The translations under genes were made by a program, and so were the position numbers. From assembly GCA_947179295.1 (NCBI GenBank), contig CAMXAZ010000002.1:52180-116179 (forward strand): a DNA stretch of 64,000 nt, read 5' to 3'. This stretch comes from an uncultured Muribaculaceae bacterium (GTDB lineage Bacteria > Bacteroidota > Bacteroidia > Bacteroidales > Muribaculaceae). How positions within the stretch are numbered: position 1 is the first letter of the stretch; every line of letters begins with the position of its first letter. Below the pieces are notes generated by a model. The model was not told where the DNA came from and made no database searches. It saw only the letters and a program-made list of their open reading frames with translations. This document shows positions 1 to 8,221 of the stretch, piece by piece.

Positions 1-2
1 GC

Positions 3-128
3 GCGCTTGGAAGCGAACCTGCATCGGCATGGCTCACGGTCGGCATCGGCATTGGCCTGATGCTCCTGATCACCCTCGGCAACCTCGCGGCCATCACCCG
101 CACCATCCGCCGCAGCTTCTACGCCTGA
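3..128 (+). CDS. C-terminal end of an unidentified membrane protein (partial)
   Basis: An open frame enters from the left edge and stops with TGA at 126-128, giving 41 residues. They contain one hydrophobic stretch rich in Gly, Ile and Leu followed by a basic tail with several Arg, as expected for a last transmembrane helix with a cytoplasmic end. Too little is present to name a family. The next gene on the same strand begins 43 bases later, so the two could be co-transcribed. Confidence 0.5.
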   Translation, partial: ALGSEPASAWLTVGIGIGLMLLITLGNLAAITRTIRRSFYA

Positions 129-171
129 CCCCGCCGCATCACAGTCCCGACAAGCTCCAAAAAATCCTGCA

Positions 172-1746
172 ATGATCAGACTCCTTATATCAGCTTTTAT
201 TCTGTTAGTATTCACGTCATGCTCCGATGAGGTGGAGACTCAGCTCTCTCAGGCCGAAGAGCTGGTCCTGACTGATCCTGAATCAGTCAGGAAGATACTT
301 GCGGAAATGGATGATGGTAATATCCGTCCTGATGATCACAGGATGAGAATCAGGCTGCTTAAAATGGCGGTTGATTCCTGTCGGAACAGAGGTGAGGCAG
401 AGAGTGTCTGTAAGTATTTCAGTCGTTCCGAAAGCCGGAAATTTCATATGATGAGTCTTTATTATAAGGGCCTTGCTGCATTTGACGGTGGAGAATCTGG
501 AAACGCTTTGATGGATTTCGGAGAGGCTCTGAAGTTAGCTGTGTTACTGGATGAATCCGGGTGGTTCGTGCGTATAATGCAGGCATATTATGACGTGTAT
601 ATATCTGAGGGACAACTTTTGCCGGCTCCTGAGTTTTATTCCACGGATGTGATTGAATTGGACCCTGAAATGATGCCCGATGCAGATATGCTTGATTTCA
701 GGAAAGCCTGGATTTCATATGTCAACGGTGACTATCATGACGCCCTTGAAAGAGCGCGGAGTTTACTTGGCCGGGTAGGGGATGATGGCGCTTTGAGACT
801 CGAAGTCATGCGGTTGATAGGAAGAGCGATGGTCAGAAGCGGGGCTTTGGCTGATGCTGAACGTCTTTGGACTGAAATATGTGGTGACGGTAGGTATTCA
901 TCGCTTTCTGACAGTGTCTGGCTTGTGGCGTCATCATTGAAAAACGGAAGTCTTCATAGTAATGGCCTGCTGGTCAGTAAAGTGGAAGCACGTCTTGATC
1001 GGCTCCGGCCTGAGGATAGATATGAATTTTATCTTGCCGCAGGTGACAGCATCGGGGCCTTTGTCAGCCTGTCGCAGATTGCCGAGAAATCAAGAGCCTG
1101 GAATAGGAATATTGGTTCATATGGAATTTATGAGCGCATAATGGCTGAGAGTGCCCTTGAAAAGGAACAGATCTATAATAGACATCTGGTCATAGGTCTG
1201 TGGCTGTCGGCCGCTATTGTTATTCTGCTAAGCGGCATAATGATATATTTATGTTTCACGGGCAGGAAGAAACACATGCGAGACCTTGACTCGATCCGAG
1301 TGGACCATGAGCGGACTGTCAGTTCGATGCTGGCTGAGCGGGCCTCTTCACGGAAACTTATATGGGAGTTGCTGAAAAATAAATATGAAGCAGCAGACAG
1401 GCGCTGCATCGAATATTACGGATGCAACAAAGCGCGTCTCTCAAAAGATACAAAGACCGAAGCAGACAATATAACCGGTGTCAGAAATTTTGTATCTAAG
1501 CTTGAAGCGGATGTCAACCTGAACATGTCGGATCTGATTCAACAGTTCCGCTCGGATGTCGTGGGGCTGAAAGAGGCTGATTATTGTCTATACCTTTTTT
1601 CGGTTGTTGATTTGTCAGTGATAACGATTGCGGTTCTGCTCGGTGAAGAAAAGATAGAGGCCGTTTATAACCGCAAGGCGAGACTGAAACTGAAAATCAA
1701 GCAACTTGATCGCGGAAAAGCTGATAAATACATGGCTTATCTATAA
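172..1746 (+). CDS. Membrane-anchored TPR protein with C-terminal LuxR-like helix-turn-helix region
   Basis: A 524-residue protein. It opens with a lipoprotein-type signal (hydrophobic run ending in Thr-Ser-Cys17), continues with a helical repeat region (about 25-330) that looks like degenerate TPRs, has one transmembrane helix near 340-362, then a charged, probably coiled-coil stretch. Residues about 460-515 resemble the LuxR-type DNA-binding fold found at the end of many Bacteroidetes TPR regulators. The general layout (TPR sensor, membrane helix, DNA-binding end) is known from Bacteroidales proteins of unknown ligand. The role as a membrane-bound regulator is inference; no target is apparent. 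Confidence 0.65.
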   Translation: MIRLLISAFILLVFTSCSDEVETQLSQAEELVLTDPESVRKILAEMDDGNIRPDDHRMRIRLLKMAVDSCRNRGEAESVCKYFSRSESRKFHMMSLYYKGLAAFDGGESGNALMDFGEALKLAVLLDESGWFVRIMQAYYDVYISEGQLLPAPEFYSTDVIELDPEMMPDADMLDFRKAWISYVNGDYHDALERARSLLGRVGDDGALRLEVMRLIGRAMVRSGALADAERLWTEICGDGRYSSLSDSVWLVASSLKNGSLHSNGLLVSKVEARLDRLRPEDRYEFYLAAGDSIGAFVSLSQIAEKSRAWNRNIGSYGIYERIMAESALEKEQIYNRHLVIGLWLSAAIVILLSGIMIYLCFTGRKKHMRDLDSIRVDHERTVSSMLAERASSRKLIWELLKNKYEAADRRCIEYYGCNKARLSKDTKTEADNITGVRNFVSKLEADVNLNMSDLIQQFRSDVVGLKEADYCLYLFSVVDLSVITIAVLLGEEKIEAVYNRKARLKLKIKQLDRGKADKYMAYL

Positions 1747-1911
1747 GTTTTTTGTTTTTCGCATGAGCGATAGCTGCGGCATCTGTCTGAAAAACAGCCT
1801 CATGGGCGTGAAGAAGATGTGAAAACAAAATTGAAATTTGTTGTAATACGTAAATTGCTGATTTTTAATTGAAAACAAATTGCATAAAACAAAAATCAAA
1901 ACGCTGCGTAT

Positions 1912-1943
1912 CTTGGGAATATAGTATTGCGGAGCTATATTTG
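1912..1943 (+). promoter_or_regulatory. Probable Bacteroidetes-type promoter for the small PLDc_N protein
   Basis: The -7 element TATATTTG (1936-1943) fits TAnnTTTG exactly. A CTTG (1912-1915, one mismatch to TTTG) lies 20 bases upstream. The start codon of the next gene is about 40 bases downstream. The preceding 100 bases are very AT-rich and hold no gene. Confidence 0.5.
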
Positions 1944-1985
1944 CCGGAGGAAAAATTTATAACTAACTCCTAAATACATATACTT

Positions 1986-2207
1986 ATGATGTACAGTTCC
2001 ATATGGTCAATGATTGTAGCTCTACAGCTGGTTATTGTCTCAGTCCTTGCTCTGTCTGCTATTTGTGGAATCATTCTGTGTCTGACCAACCGGAATATAT
2101 CGGCAGGGCATAAGGTTGCCTGGGCGATAGCTTTTATCGGTTCAGGCATCATCGGGCTTCTGGTCTACCTTGCGGTCTTTTCCAAAGGGAGCCGGTCGGA
2201 ATGTTAG
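1986..2207 (+). CDS. Small two-helix membrane protein, PLDc_N-like
   Basis: A 73-residue protein made of two transmembrane helices joined by a short basic loop; the second helix has the Gly-rich, Leu-Tyr-Leu ending seen in the PLDc_N (phospholipase D nuclease N-terminal-like) family of short inner-membrane proteins. No catalytic domain follows, as is usual for stand-alone members. The start may be at 1986 or at the next ATG (1989). A promoter-like element lies just upstream and a strong hairpin lies 24 bases after the stop, so it is probably a single-gene transcript. Function unknown. Confidence 0.6.
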   Translation: MMYSSIWSMIVALQLVIVSVLALSAICGIILCLTNRNISAGHKVAWAIAFIGSGIIGLLVYLAVFSKGSRSEC

Positions 2208-2230
2208 TGAGGACATCGATCTAATCATAG

Positions 2231-2272
2231 CCCGTGACACCGAAGCGCAGAGCGCGCAGGTGTCACGGGTTT
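2231..2272 (+). terminator. Stem-loop terminator candidate after the PLDc_N-like gene
   Basis: A perfect 11-bp inverted repeat (CCCGTGACACC at 2231-2241, its complement at 2259-2269) with a 17-base loop is followed by TTTG. It starts 24 bases after the stop codon. The T-run is short, so efficiency is uncertain. Confidence 0.55.
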
Positions 2273-2290
2273 GCCAATCCCCCAGCGAGT

Positions 2291-2315
2291 GGTGTCCGGC
2301 TGAGGACACCGTTTT
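2291..2315 (+). terminator. Second stem-loop in tandem
   Basis: A 7-bp perfect stem (GGTGTCC / GGACACC) with a 6-base loop is followed by GTTTT. Its arms share the GGTGTC/GACACC core with the hairpin at 2231-2269, so the two may be alternative or duplicated structures. Confidence 0.4.
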
Positions 2316-2442
2316 ACCATCAAGCCTTGGCCACCCGTCTTCATCGCTGTCCAACCGATCGCTGCAATTCATCAGGTGTCCGTTTGGCTGCATTGGTGAT
2401 TTTTTTGTGCATCTTTATGAAATATACTGTGTTTTTTGCTAC

Positions 2443-2481
2443 AATTCCGCCTCTTTCGCTGACAATCGGGCGGAATTTTTT
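2443..2481 (+). terminator. Third stem-loop, classic terminator form
   Basis: A 9-bp perfect stem (AATTCCGCC at 2443-2451, GGCGGAATT at 2469-2477) is followed directly by TTTT. It stands just before the psd promoter and would insulate psd from upstream transcription. The 376-base gap 2208-2583 otherwise shows only these hairpins and the promoter; no convincing coding frame is present. Confidence 0.55.
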
Positions 2482-2491
2482 AACAGTCGGT

Positions 2492-2522
2492 TTTGATAAA
2501 TGGAAAAGATTGCATAACTTTG
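2492..2522 (+). promoter_or_regulatory. psd promoter
   Basis: TTTG (2492-2495) and TAACTTTG (2515-2522) are separated by 19 bases, an exact fit to the Bacteroidetes sigma-ABfr consensus. The psd start is about 60 bases downstream. Confidence 0.75.
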
Positions 2523-2583
2523 CAAATTAAGAGAACGTAACGGGCTGTCAGCCCCTCTGATACTACCCCTATCCTCGAATCTA

Positions 2584-3264
2584 ATGAAAGTCAAGATCCA
2601 CAGCGAAGGAATCAATATATTGATAGTTGTCATGCTGATAATGATTGTCATCAATCTGTCGGCATGGATGTTTATTCGTCCCGCTGCGATCCCCACTACT
2701 TTCACTGTCATTTCGGCGATATTCTATCTGCTTGTAGTCAACTTTTTCCGCTCGCCGAAACGTACGTTTCACGGCGACCGCCACAATGTGGTGGTAAGCT
2801 CGGTCGACGGCACCGTTGTGGCGCTTGAGGAAGTCTTCGAGCCGGAAGTGTTGCGCCGCCGTGTCAGAATGCTCTCGGTATTCATGTCGGTGTTCAACGT
2901 ACATGCCAACTGGTTTCCGGTTGACGGCGAGGTGCTCATGGTGCGCCACCACAACGGCCGTTTCCTCAGTGCCTATCTGCCGAAAGCGAGTGTCGAAAAC
3001 GAACGGTCGACAGTGCTTATCCGCGCCACCAACGGCCAGGAGGTGCTCATGAGGCAGATTGCCGGAGCCGTTGCCCGACGGATTGTCACCTATGCCGAAC
3101 CGGGCGACATAGCCGACATCAAAGACCACATGGGCTTCATCAAATTCGGATCGCGTGTCGACATCTATCTCCCGCTTGACGCTGAAGTCTTCGTCAAGAT
3201 CGGAGACAAGACCACGGGCGGTGTCTCGGTAGTGGCCCGTCTGCGCGAACATCCTGATGACTAA
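2584..3264 (+). CDS. psd: Phosphatidylserine decarboxylase proenzyme
   Basis: Decarboxylates phosphatidylserine to phosphatidylethanolamine at the inner membrane. The 226-residue length matches the short bacterial form. Residues about 10-55 form two membrane helices. The Gly189-Ser190 pair in the Phe-Gly-Ser-Arg motif is the expected self-cleavage site that yields the pyruvoyl cofactor. The HxNWFPVDG-type segment near residue 105 is also typical. The gene directly precedes pssA, which makes its substrate, with 32 bases between, so the two probably form one phospholipid operon under the promoter at 2492. Confidence 0.93.
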   Translation: MKVKIHSEGINILIVVMLIMIVINLSAWMFIRPAAIPTTFTVISAIFYLLVVNFFRSPKRTFHGDRHNVVVSSVDGTVVALEEVFEPEVLRRRVRMLSVFMSVFNVHANWFPVDGEVLMVRHHNGRFLSAYLPKASVENERSTVLIRATNGQEVLMRQIAGAVARRIVTYAEPGDIADIKDHMGFIKFGSRVDIYLPLDAEVFVKIGDKTTGGVSVVARLREHPDD

Positions 3265-3296
3265 TAAGGTTATCATACAAAACACAGTATCATCAA

Positions 3297-4022
3297 TTGA
3301 AATCAATCCGCACTTATATTCCGAATACAATCACCTGCCTCAACCTCCTCTCAGGATGTGCGGCGGTGTTTTTGGCTTTTAATCTCGACCTGCCTACCGC
3401 AGGGCTGAGCGCATTGCAGTGGGCTTTCGTGTGCATAGGCGCTGCCGCCGCCTTTGACTTCTGGGACGGCATGTCGGCCCGCCTTCTTCACGCCTATTCG
3501 CCCATTGGCAAGGAACTTGATTCGCTGAGCGACCTTGTCAGCTTCGGCCTCGCTCCGGCTTTCCTCGTGATGAACACCATGCTCCGGGCCGGCAGTCCGC
3601 TCTGGGTGAGCGCATTCGCGCTGCTGATAGCCGTGATGGGTGCCCTGCGCCTTGCCAAATTCAACGTAGACACCCGTCAGACAACCTCGTTCATCGGTCT
3701 GCCTATTCCGGCCAACGCCATCTTCTGGGTGGGTGCACTCGCCTGGATCACCGATCACGCCTATCCCGGCGATGCGGTGATGGCAGTGCTCATTGCAGTG
3801 GTTTCGCTGCTTATGGTGAGCGAAATAAAGATGTTTTCACTCAAATTCGCCAACCTTTCGCTGCGCGAGAATGTTAGACGTTATGTGATCATGGCGGCCA
3901 CAGTGCTTTTCGTCATCACCGACGGTGTTTCGGGCTTTGCCTGGACAATCGTGCTCTACATTCTGATCTCGCTTCTTGGCAAGCGCACAGATCCTGACGC
4001 ATCCGAGGCGGATGAGAAGTAA
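3297..4022 (+). CDS. pssA: CDP-diacylglycerol--serine O-phosphatidyltransferase
   Basis: Transfers phosphatidyl from CDP-diacylglycerol to serine, the first committed step to phosphatidylethanolamine. The CDP-alcohol phosphotransferase signature DG-x2-AR-x8-G-x3-D-x3-D is complete (near residues 54-80), and the rest is a set of about six to eight hydrophobic helices. The frame opens with TTG at 3297; no in-frame ATG fits the conserved N-terminus, so TTG is taken as start. It lies between psd and a DUF4834 gene on the same strand. Confidence 0.93.
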   Translation: MKSIRTYIPNTITCLNLLSGCAAVFLAFNLDLPTAGLSALQWAFVCIGAAAAFDFWDGMSARLLHAYSPIGKELDSLSDLVSFGLAPAFLVMNTMLRAGSPLWVSAFALLIAVMGALRLAKFNVDTRQTTSFIGLPIPANAIFWVGALAWITDHAYPGDAVMAVLIAVVSLLMVSEIKMFSLKFANLSLRENVRRYVIMAATVLFVITDGVSGFAWTIVLYILISLLGKRTDPDASEADEK

Positions 4023-4073
4023 CCGTAGACCATCGCCACGGTCTGCATTCAGCAAAACCTTCATCTTTCTGAC

Positions 4074-4436
4074 ATGTTAACTTTCTTTGGAACAATACTG
4101 ATACTCTATCTGGTGTGGCTTATCATCAAGCCGCTCCTGCTGAGCTATGCTCAGCGGAAATATACCCAGAAGGTCAATGATATGTTTAACCAGGCCTTCG
4201 GAGGCGGCACCGGATTCAGCCCCGGAGCATCGCCTTTCGGGCAGCGGCGCAGGCAGCAGCATCAGCCGCAGAGACGCAAAAAGATATTCAGCCGCGACGA
4301 AGGCGAGTATGTGGACTTCGAAGAGATTGAGGTGAAAACCGAATTCTCGGCCTCGGAGACCACTGAAAAGCAAGGCCCCTCATACACTCCCCGCGAACCC
4401 CAGGTAAGCGACGCCGACTGGGAAGAAATTCGCTGA
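4074..4436 (+). CDS. DUF4834 family small membrane protein
   Basis: A 120-residue protein with one N-terminal membrane helix (about 3-25) followed by a polar, Gln/Arg-rich, probably disordered segment and an acidic end. This layout fits the Bacteroidales DUF4834 family, whose members commonly follow pssA. Function unknown. It is the last gene of the psd-pssA run; a strong bidirectional terminator lies 115 bases beyond. Confidence 0.7.
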   Translation: MLTFFGTILILYLVWLIIKPLLLSYAQRKYTQKVNDMFNQAFGGGTGFSPGASPFGQRRRQQHQPQRRKKIFSRDEGEYVDFEEIEVKTEFSASETTEKQGPSYTPREPQVSDADWEEIR

Positions 4437-4550
4437 ACGGCCACAGCTCACAGATTGCCGATATACATATATTATATATATGTGGTAGTACATCTTGTAT
4501 ATGGAGTTGCATCTCATCAAAGATATCCGATATCTCAGACAGCATAATAG

Positions 4551-4585
4551 AAAACTCCGGATGGAAGCCTTCCATCCGGAGTTTT
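4551..4585. terminator. Bidirectional terminator between two convergent operons
   Basis: A perfect 16-bp stem (AAAACTCCGGATGGAA at 4551-4566 and its complement at 4570-4585) with a 3-base loop. The A-tract and T-tract at its two ends make it work in both directions: it closes the psd operon on the + strand and the OmpA/exopolysaccharide run on the - strand. Confidence 0.88.
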
Positions 4586-4610
4586 CATTTGCTTATGTGC
4601 GGGGGGATTG

Positions 4611-6488
4611 TTATTTCTGCGGGAGGATGTACTGCAGGTGCACTTTCACGCAACGGTTCATCTTGGCATCGATGCCGCGGGTAGAAGGATCGTCCACACG
4701 GCCTATGCCGCGCACTGCGTTCTTGAACGAGTTGACACGGTAGGTCTTGGAGTCTACGCCGTCAAACTTGCCTGACTCGCGGAGCCAGTTGAGCACTGTG
4801 GTGGCACGGTTGTCCGAGAGGGTAGTGTTGCGGTCGAGACCCACCTGCTTGGCGTCAGGACCTGTGAAGTTGTCCTGGCTTGTGGCGAGACCTTCCACCA
4901 AAATGCCTGTGATCACACCGTTTTCAATAATGTGGCGGATGTCATCAACAGTCTCCTGGTCGGCATGTTTGGCTATATGGCCCTGGTTTGACTTCACGGC
5001 CGCATAGATGTCGGCAAGGCTGACGAGATATTCGCTGCGGTCTATGTCGAAGTATTCGCGGATGGTTTCAAGACCCTTGTGGGCGTTGAGACCGAAGGTC
5101 TGGGTCTCATAGTAGTTGTCTTCGCTCAGGAGCTTCTGAGAGCGGGTGGCATCGTCGATACGGTAGTGCCAGAGGTGCTGGTCGCCATAGATCGGAGCGT
5201 AGTAGAAACCTGCGCTCTGGCGGAAGTCTGACATATCGGAAGGAGCGAGGCTCAGTGAGATCGGACCTTCGCCCATTTCATATCCGCGGGGCACAGAGGT
5301 GATGGCGAAGTCGCGGTCAGCCGGTTCGGTTGGCAGGTCCTCGGTAGGCAGGCCCTTGAGAGTGCGTCCGGCCACGAGGCGCGAGGCCACATCGCCGTTG
5401 TCCTCGAAGCGGCGCTGGGTGTAGATACCGCCTGTCAGGTAGTCAATGGCGTTGACAGAGCTTGAGGCGATGGTCGGGGCATCGTTACGTCCGGAATAGT
5501 TGTTGGGATAGAAGACGTAGAATGTGATTTCGGTAAACTTGGCGGGATCTCCCTCCTTGACGCGGACTTCGCGGATCTGGCGTTCGCGGTAGTCGCGGGT
5601 ATAGGTGTGGGTAGCGCCCATGCGCCAGCTGCGGGCGCGTTTCGAGCCGAGATAGAATGTGAAACCGAGGTCGGCGCCGAGATTCGAGTCCCACTTGTTG
5701 GCCGCATGGTTTGCCTGACCGTATTCGAGGTCGAAGTTGGTCTGATAGAGAAGAGCGCGGAGCTTGAAGTCGAGCGAGAAGCGCTTCGAGCGGGTGAAGA
5801 AGCGGCTGTATTGCAGTTCCAGATGTGCGCTGAGCTCGTTGTCTGATCCGTGGTCGTGGCCATAGCCCATGTGGTGCACACCGCCTATACCGGCGTTGAG
5901 CATGAACTGGTTCATGAGTTTGGGGCTGTCAGCTCCTTCATAGCCCTGGATAAGGCGCGAGAGGTTGAAAATCACGCTTGCGCCGAGGTCCCACCAGCGG
6001 GTTCTCATCTTGCGGTAGGGGGTGCCGTCAGAAGCCTGCATGATGCCTCCGTAGCCATAGTGACCGGTGAGGTATTCGGTATAGCCCTTGGAGTCGGAGC
6101 GGATGAATTCCACTTTCACGCCGACGCCCGGAGTGAACCATTTGCCCACGCCGATTCCGAAGTCAGGCGAGATGGTGCCGCCGAACTTTCCGCGTCCGGA
6201 GTAGTCGCCGCGGAATGTGTGGGCTCCGGCTGTGGCGAATACAAACCAGTTTTTGCCGAACTTGTTTGTTACCACTCCGAATGGCTGGTTTGTTTCCTTG
6301 ACAACCTCGGTGCGGGTAGGCAGGTCGGTGTCAGTAGTGTCTGAATAGACAGTGCGGTAGTCTTTGTACTGTCGGTCAAAGTCCTCGTATGACGAGGGAG
6401 TCTGCGCGGCGGCTGTGAAGACCGAGCACAGTACTGCCAGTGACAGTGCGGGAGAGAGCAAGCGCTTTAAAGTCTTGAGAAGGTACAT
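4611..6488 (-). CDS. OmpA-family outer membrane protein with large N-terminal domain
   Basis: A 625-residue secreted protein. A signal peptide ends near Ala28 (Ala-Ala-Ala-Gln). Residues about 65-290 contain alternating aromatic/polar strands with many Gly and Tyr, as in an outer-membrane beta-barrel. The last about 110 residues form an OmpA/MotB-like peptidoglycan-binding domain, with the typical N-x3-LS-x2-RA-x2-V pattern. It follows the CapD-like gene by only 4 bases, so it is the promoter-distal gene of that run. Other Bacteroidetes polysaccharide clusters carry similar proteins; a role in anchoring or exporting the glycan is inference. Confidence 0.75.
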   Translation of the reverse strand: MYLLKTLKRLLSPALSLAVLCSVFTAAAQTPSSYEDFDRQYKDYRTVYSDTTDTDLPTRTEVVKETNQPFGVVTNKFGKNWFVFATAGAHTFRGDYSGRGKFGGTISPDFGIGVGKWFTPGVGVKVEFIRSDSKGYTEYLTGHYGYGGIMQASDGTPYRKMRTRWWDLGASVIFNLSRLIQGYEGADSPKLMNQFMLNAGIGGVHHMGYGHDHGSDNELSAHLELQYSRFFTRSKRFSLDFKLRALLYQTNFDLEYGQANHAANKWDSNLGADLGFTFYLGSKRARSWRMGATHTYTRDYRERQIREVRVKEGDPAKFTEITFYVFYPNNYSGRNDAPTIASSSVNAIDYLTGGIYTQRRFEDNGDVASRLVAGRTLKGLPTEDLPTEPADRDFAITSVPRGYEMGEGPISLSLAPSDMSDFRQSAGFYYAPIYGDQHLWHYRIDDATRSQKLLSEDNYYETQTFGLNAHKGLETIREYFDIDRSEYLVSLADIYAAVKSNQGHIAKHADQETVDDIRHIIENGVITGILVEGLATSQDNFTGPDAKQVGLDRNTTLSDNRATTVLNWLRESGKFDGVDSKTYRVNSFKNAVRGIGRVDDPSTRGIDAKMNRCVKVHLQYILPQK

Positions 6489-6492
6489 AGCT

Positions 6493-8157
6493 TTATGCGA
6501 TAGGTTGGATTTCTGGTTTTGTATGATATATGTCGGTTGTTGTCGGATTTACTTCGAGCGAGGGGCGCGGACCCGGAGGCGAGGGATCGAGGGTGGAGTA
6601 GGGTGAGTTGTTGGAGATATACTCCGGCACCATGCGCTTCATGGATCTCACGGTTGCGGTGGCGTTGAACGTGTGAGCCGTGGCGAGAAGTTCGTTGACC
6701 TGGGCTGTCACCCGGCGGTTGTCGCTTGGCTCGACTTTTGCGATCTTTATTTTGGGATGCAACGAGGGCATCACCTGCTCTTTTTCTGTGAGGAGTTCCT
6801 CATAGAGCTTTTCGCCGGGGCGCAGTCCGCAATATTCTATCTTTACGTCGAAGCGGCCGCTGAGGGCTATCATGCGGCGGACGAGGTCTACGATCCTGAC
6901 CGGTTTGCCCATGTCAAAGGCGAATATCTCGCCGCCTTTGCCGAGGATGGCGGCTTCGAGCACGAGCGCACAGGCTTCGGGGATAAGCATGAAGTAGCGG
7001 ATTATGTCGGGGTGGGTCACCATCACCGGGCCTCCGCGGCGTATCTGGCTGCGGAAGGTCGGTATCACCGAGCCTTGCGATCCGAGCACGTTGCCGAAGC
7101 GGGTGGTGATGAAGCGGCAGCCATCGGGTCTGTTGCTTGAGAGGCTCTGGCAGTACATCTCGCAGATGCGTTTCGTGCAGCCCATCACATTGGTCGGGTT
7201 GACAGCCTTGTCGGTGCTGACGAGTATGAATTTCTCCACCTTGTAGCTCACGGCCAGGTCGGCTATGAGGCGGGTGCCGCCCACGTTGTTGGTCACACTT
7301 TCAACCGGATTCTCCTCCATGAGGGGCACATGCTTGTAGGCAGCGGCGTGGAATACGATCTCAGGGCTTTCCGAGGCGAAAATGCGCTCCATGCGCGGGC
7401 CGTTGCAGATGTCGGCCACTATGTAGAGGCAATCAGTTTCGGGGTAGAGACGTTCCATTTCGATCCGCAGGTTATGGAGCGGCGACTCGGCCTGGTCTAT
7501 AAGGATGAGTCTCTGCGGGCGTAGCGAGGCGAGCTGCAGGGCAAGTTCGCTGCCTATGCTGCCTGCTGCGCCGGTGACGAGAATGCGGCGCCCTGAAAGT
7601 TTGGCGCGGATTTCGTCCATGTCCACTTCTATCGGGTTGCGGTCAAGCAGATCGGCCATTTCGAGGTCGATGAGCTGGCGCTCGCTGTAGCCATAGGCTC
7701 CGCCGCTGGTGGTGTAGCGCAGATATAGGTCATAGAGGGTCTTGACCCCGACGCGTATTCCGCAGATGGTGGTGAGCGAAAGGAGCGAGAGCAGAATCAG
7801 GTCACGCAGGCGGATGGCGAAGAGCACATTGTCGGCGTGGAGGAATATGCGCAGCAGCATGATGACTGTCACGGCAAAGGCGAGAGCCATGCAGACACGG
7901 ACAAGGTCGGGGAAAGAGGTGCGGCGGAAGATGTTCCGGTAGGTTCCGCAGAGGAGGAAGCCGGAGGCAAAGGGGCTGAGGTAGACCAGCATGGTCTGAA
8001 GTATATGTCCGAGATTGCTGACGGTGTTGGCCAGTCCGTGGTTCACCGCACACGCTACAAGCCCCGACAGATAGACCATCGAGCAGTCGAGAAGCAGCAC
8101 AATCCATCTCGACAGATTGTGGCGCGAAAATTCTCTTGTCAGCAGTGTCCGGTTCAC
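6493..8157 (-). CDS. CapD/PglF-like membrane nucleotide-sugar 4,6-dehydratase (shortened)
   Basis: Expected reaction: 4,6-dehydration of a UDP-N-acetylhexosamine to the 4-keto-6-deoxy sugar, the entry to bacillosamine/QuiNAc-type sugars. The N-terminal about 135 residues hold four membrane helices. The catalytic Rossmann domain begins near residue 190 with the TGxxGxxG motif, followed by an AAAYKHVP motif and an STDKAVNPTNVMG region typical of this family. Family members usually have an extra nucleotide-binding domain between the membrane part and the catalytic domain; here only about 50 residues lie between them, so this domain looks deleted. It stands immediately downstream of the DegT aminotransferase that would use its product. 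Confidence 0.85.
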   Translation of the reverse strand: MNRTLLTREFSRHNLSRWIVLLLDCSMVYLSGLVACAVNHGLANTVSNLGHILQTMLVYLSPFASGFLLCGTYRNIFRRTSFPDLVRVCMALAFAVTVIMLLRIFLHADNVLFAIRLRDLILLSLLSLTTICGIRVGVKTLYDLYLRYTTSGGAYGYSERQLIDLEMADLLDRNPIEVDMDEIRAKLSGRRILVTGAAGSIGSELALQLASLRPQRLILIDQAESPLHNLRIEMERLYPETDCLYIVADICNGPRMERIFASESPEIVFHAAAYKHVPLMEENPVESVTNNVGGTRLIADLAVSYKVEKFILVSTDKAVNPTNVMGCTKRICEMYCQSLSSNRPDGCRFITTRFGNVLGSQGSVIPTFRSQIRRGGPVMVTHPDIIRYFMLIPEACALVLEAAILGKGGEIFAFDMGKPVRIVDLVRRMIALSGRFDVKIEYCGLRPGEKLYEELLTEKEQVMPSLHPKIKIAKVEPSDNRRVTAQVNELLATAHTFNATATVRSMKRMVPEYISNNSPYSTLDPSPPGPRPSLEVNPTTTDIYHTKPEIQPIA

Positions 8158-8221
8158 GGTGGTGGTGTTGTTATGTTGTGTTTCTTGGTGTGAGTCCGTT
8201 GGTGTATTGGGTGCTGAAGGG

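Noticed and set aside
2170..2530. Two overlapping plus-strand frames (108 and 98 residues) between the PLDc_N-like gene and psd
   Set aside because: They run over three hairpins and the psd promoter and have no recognisable protein character.
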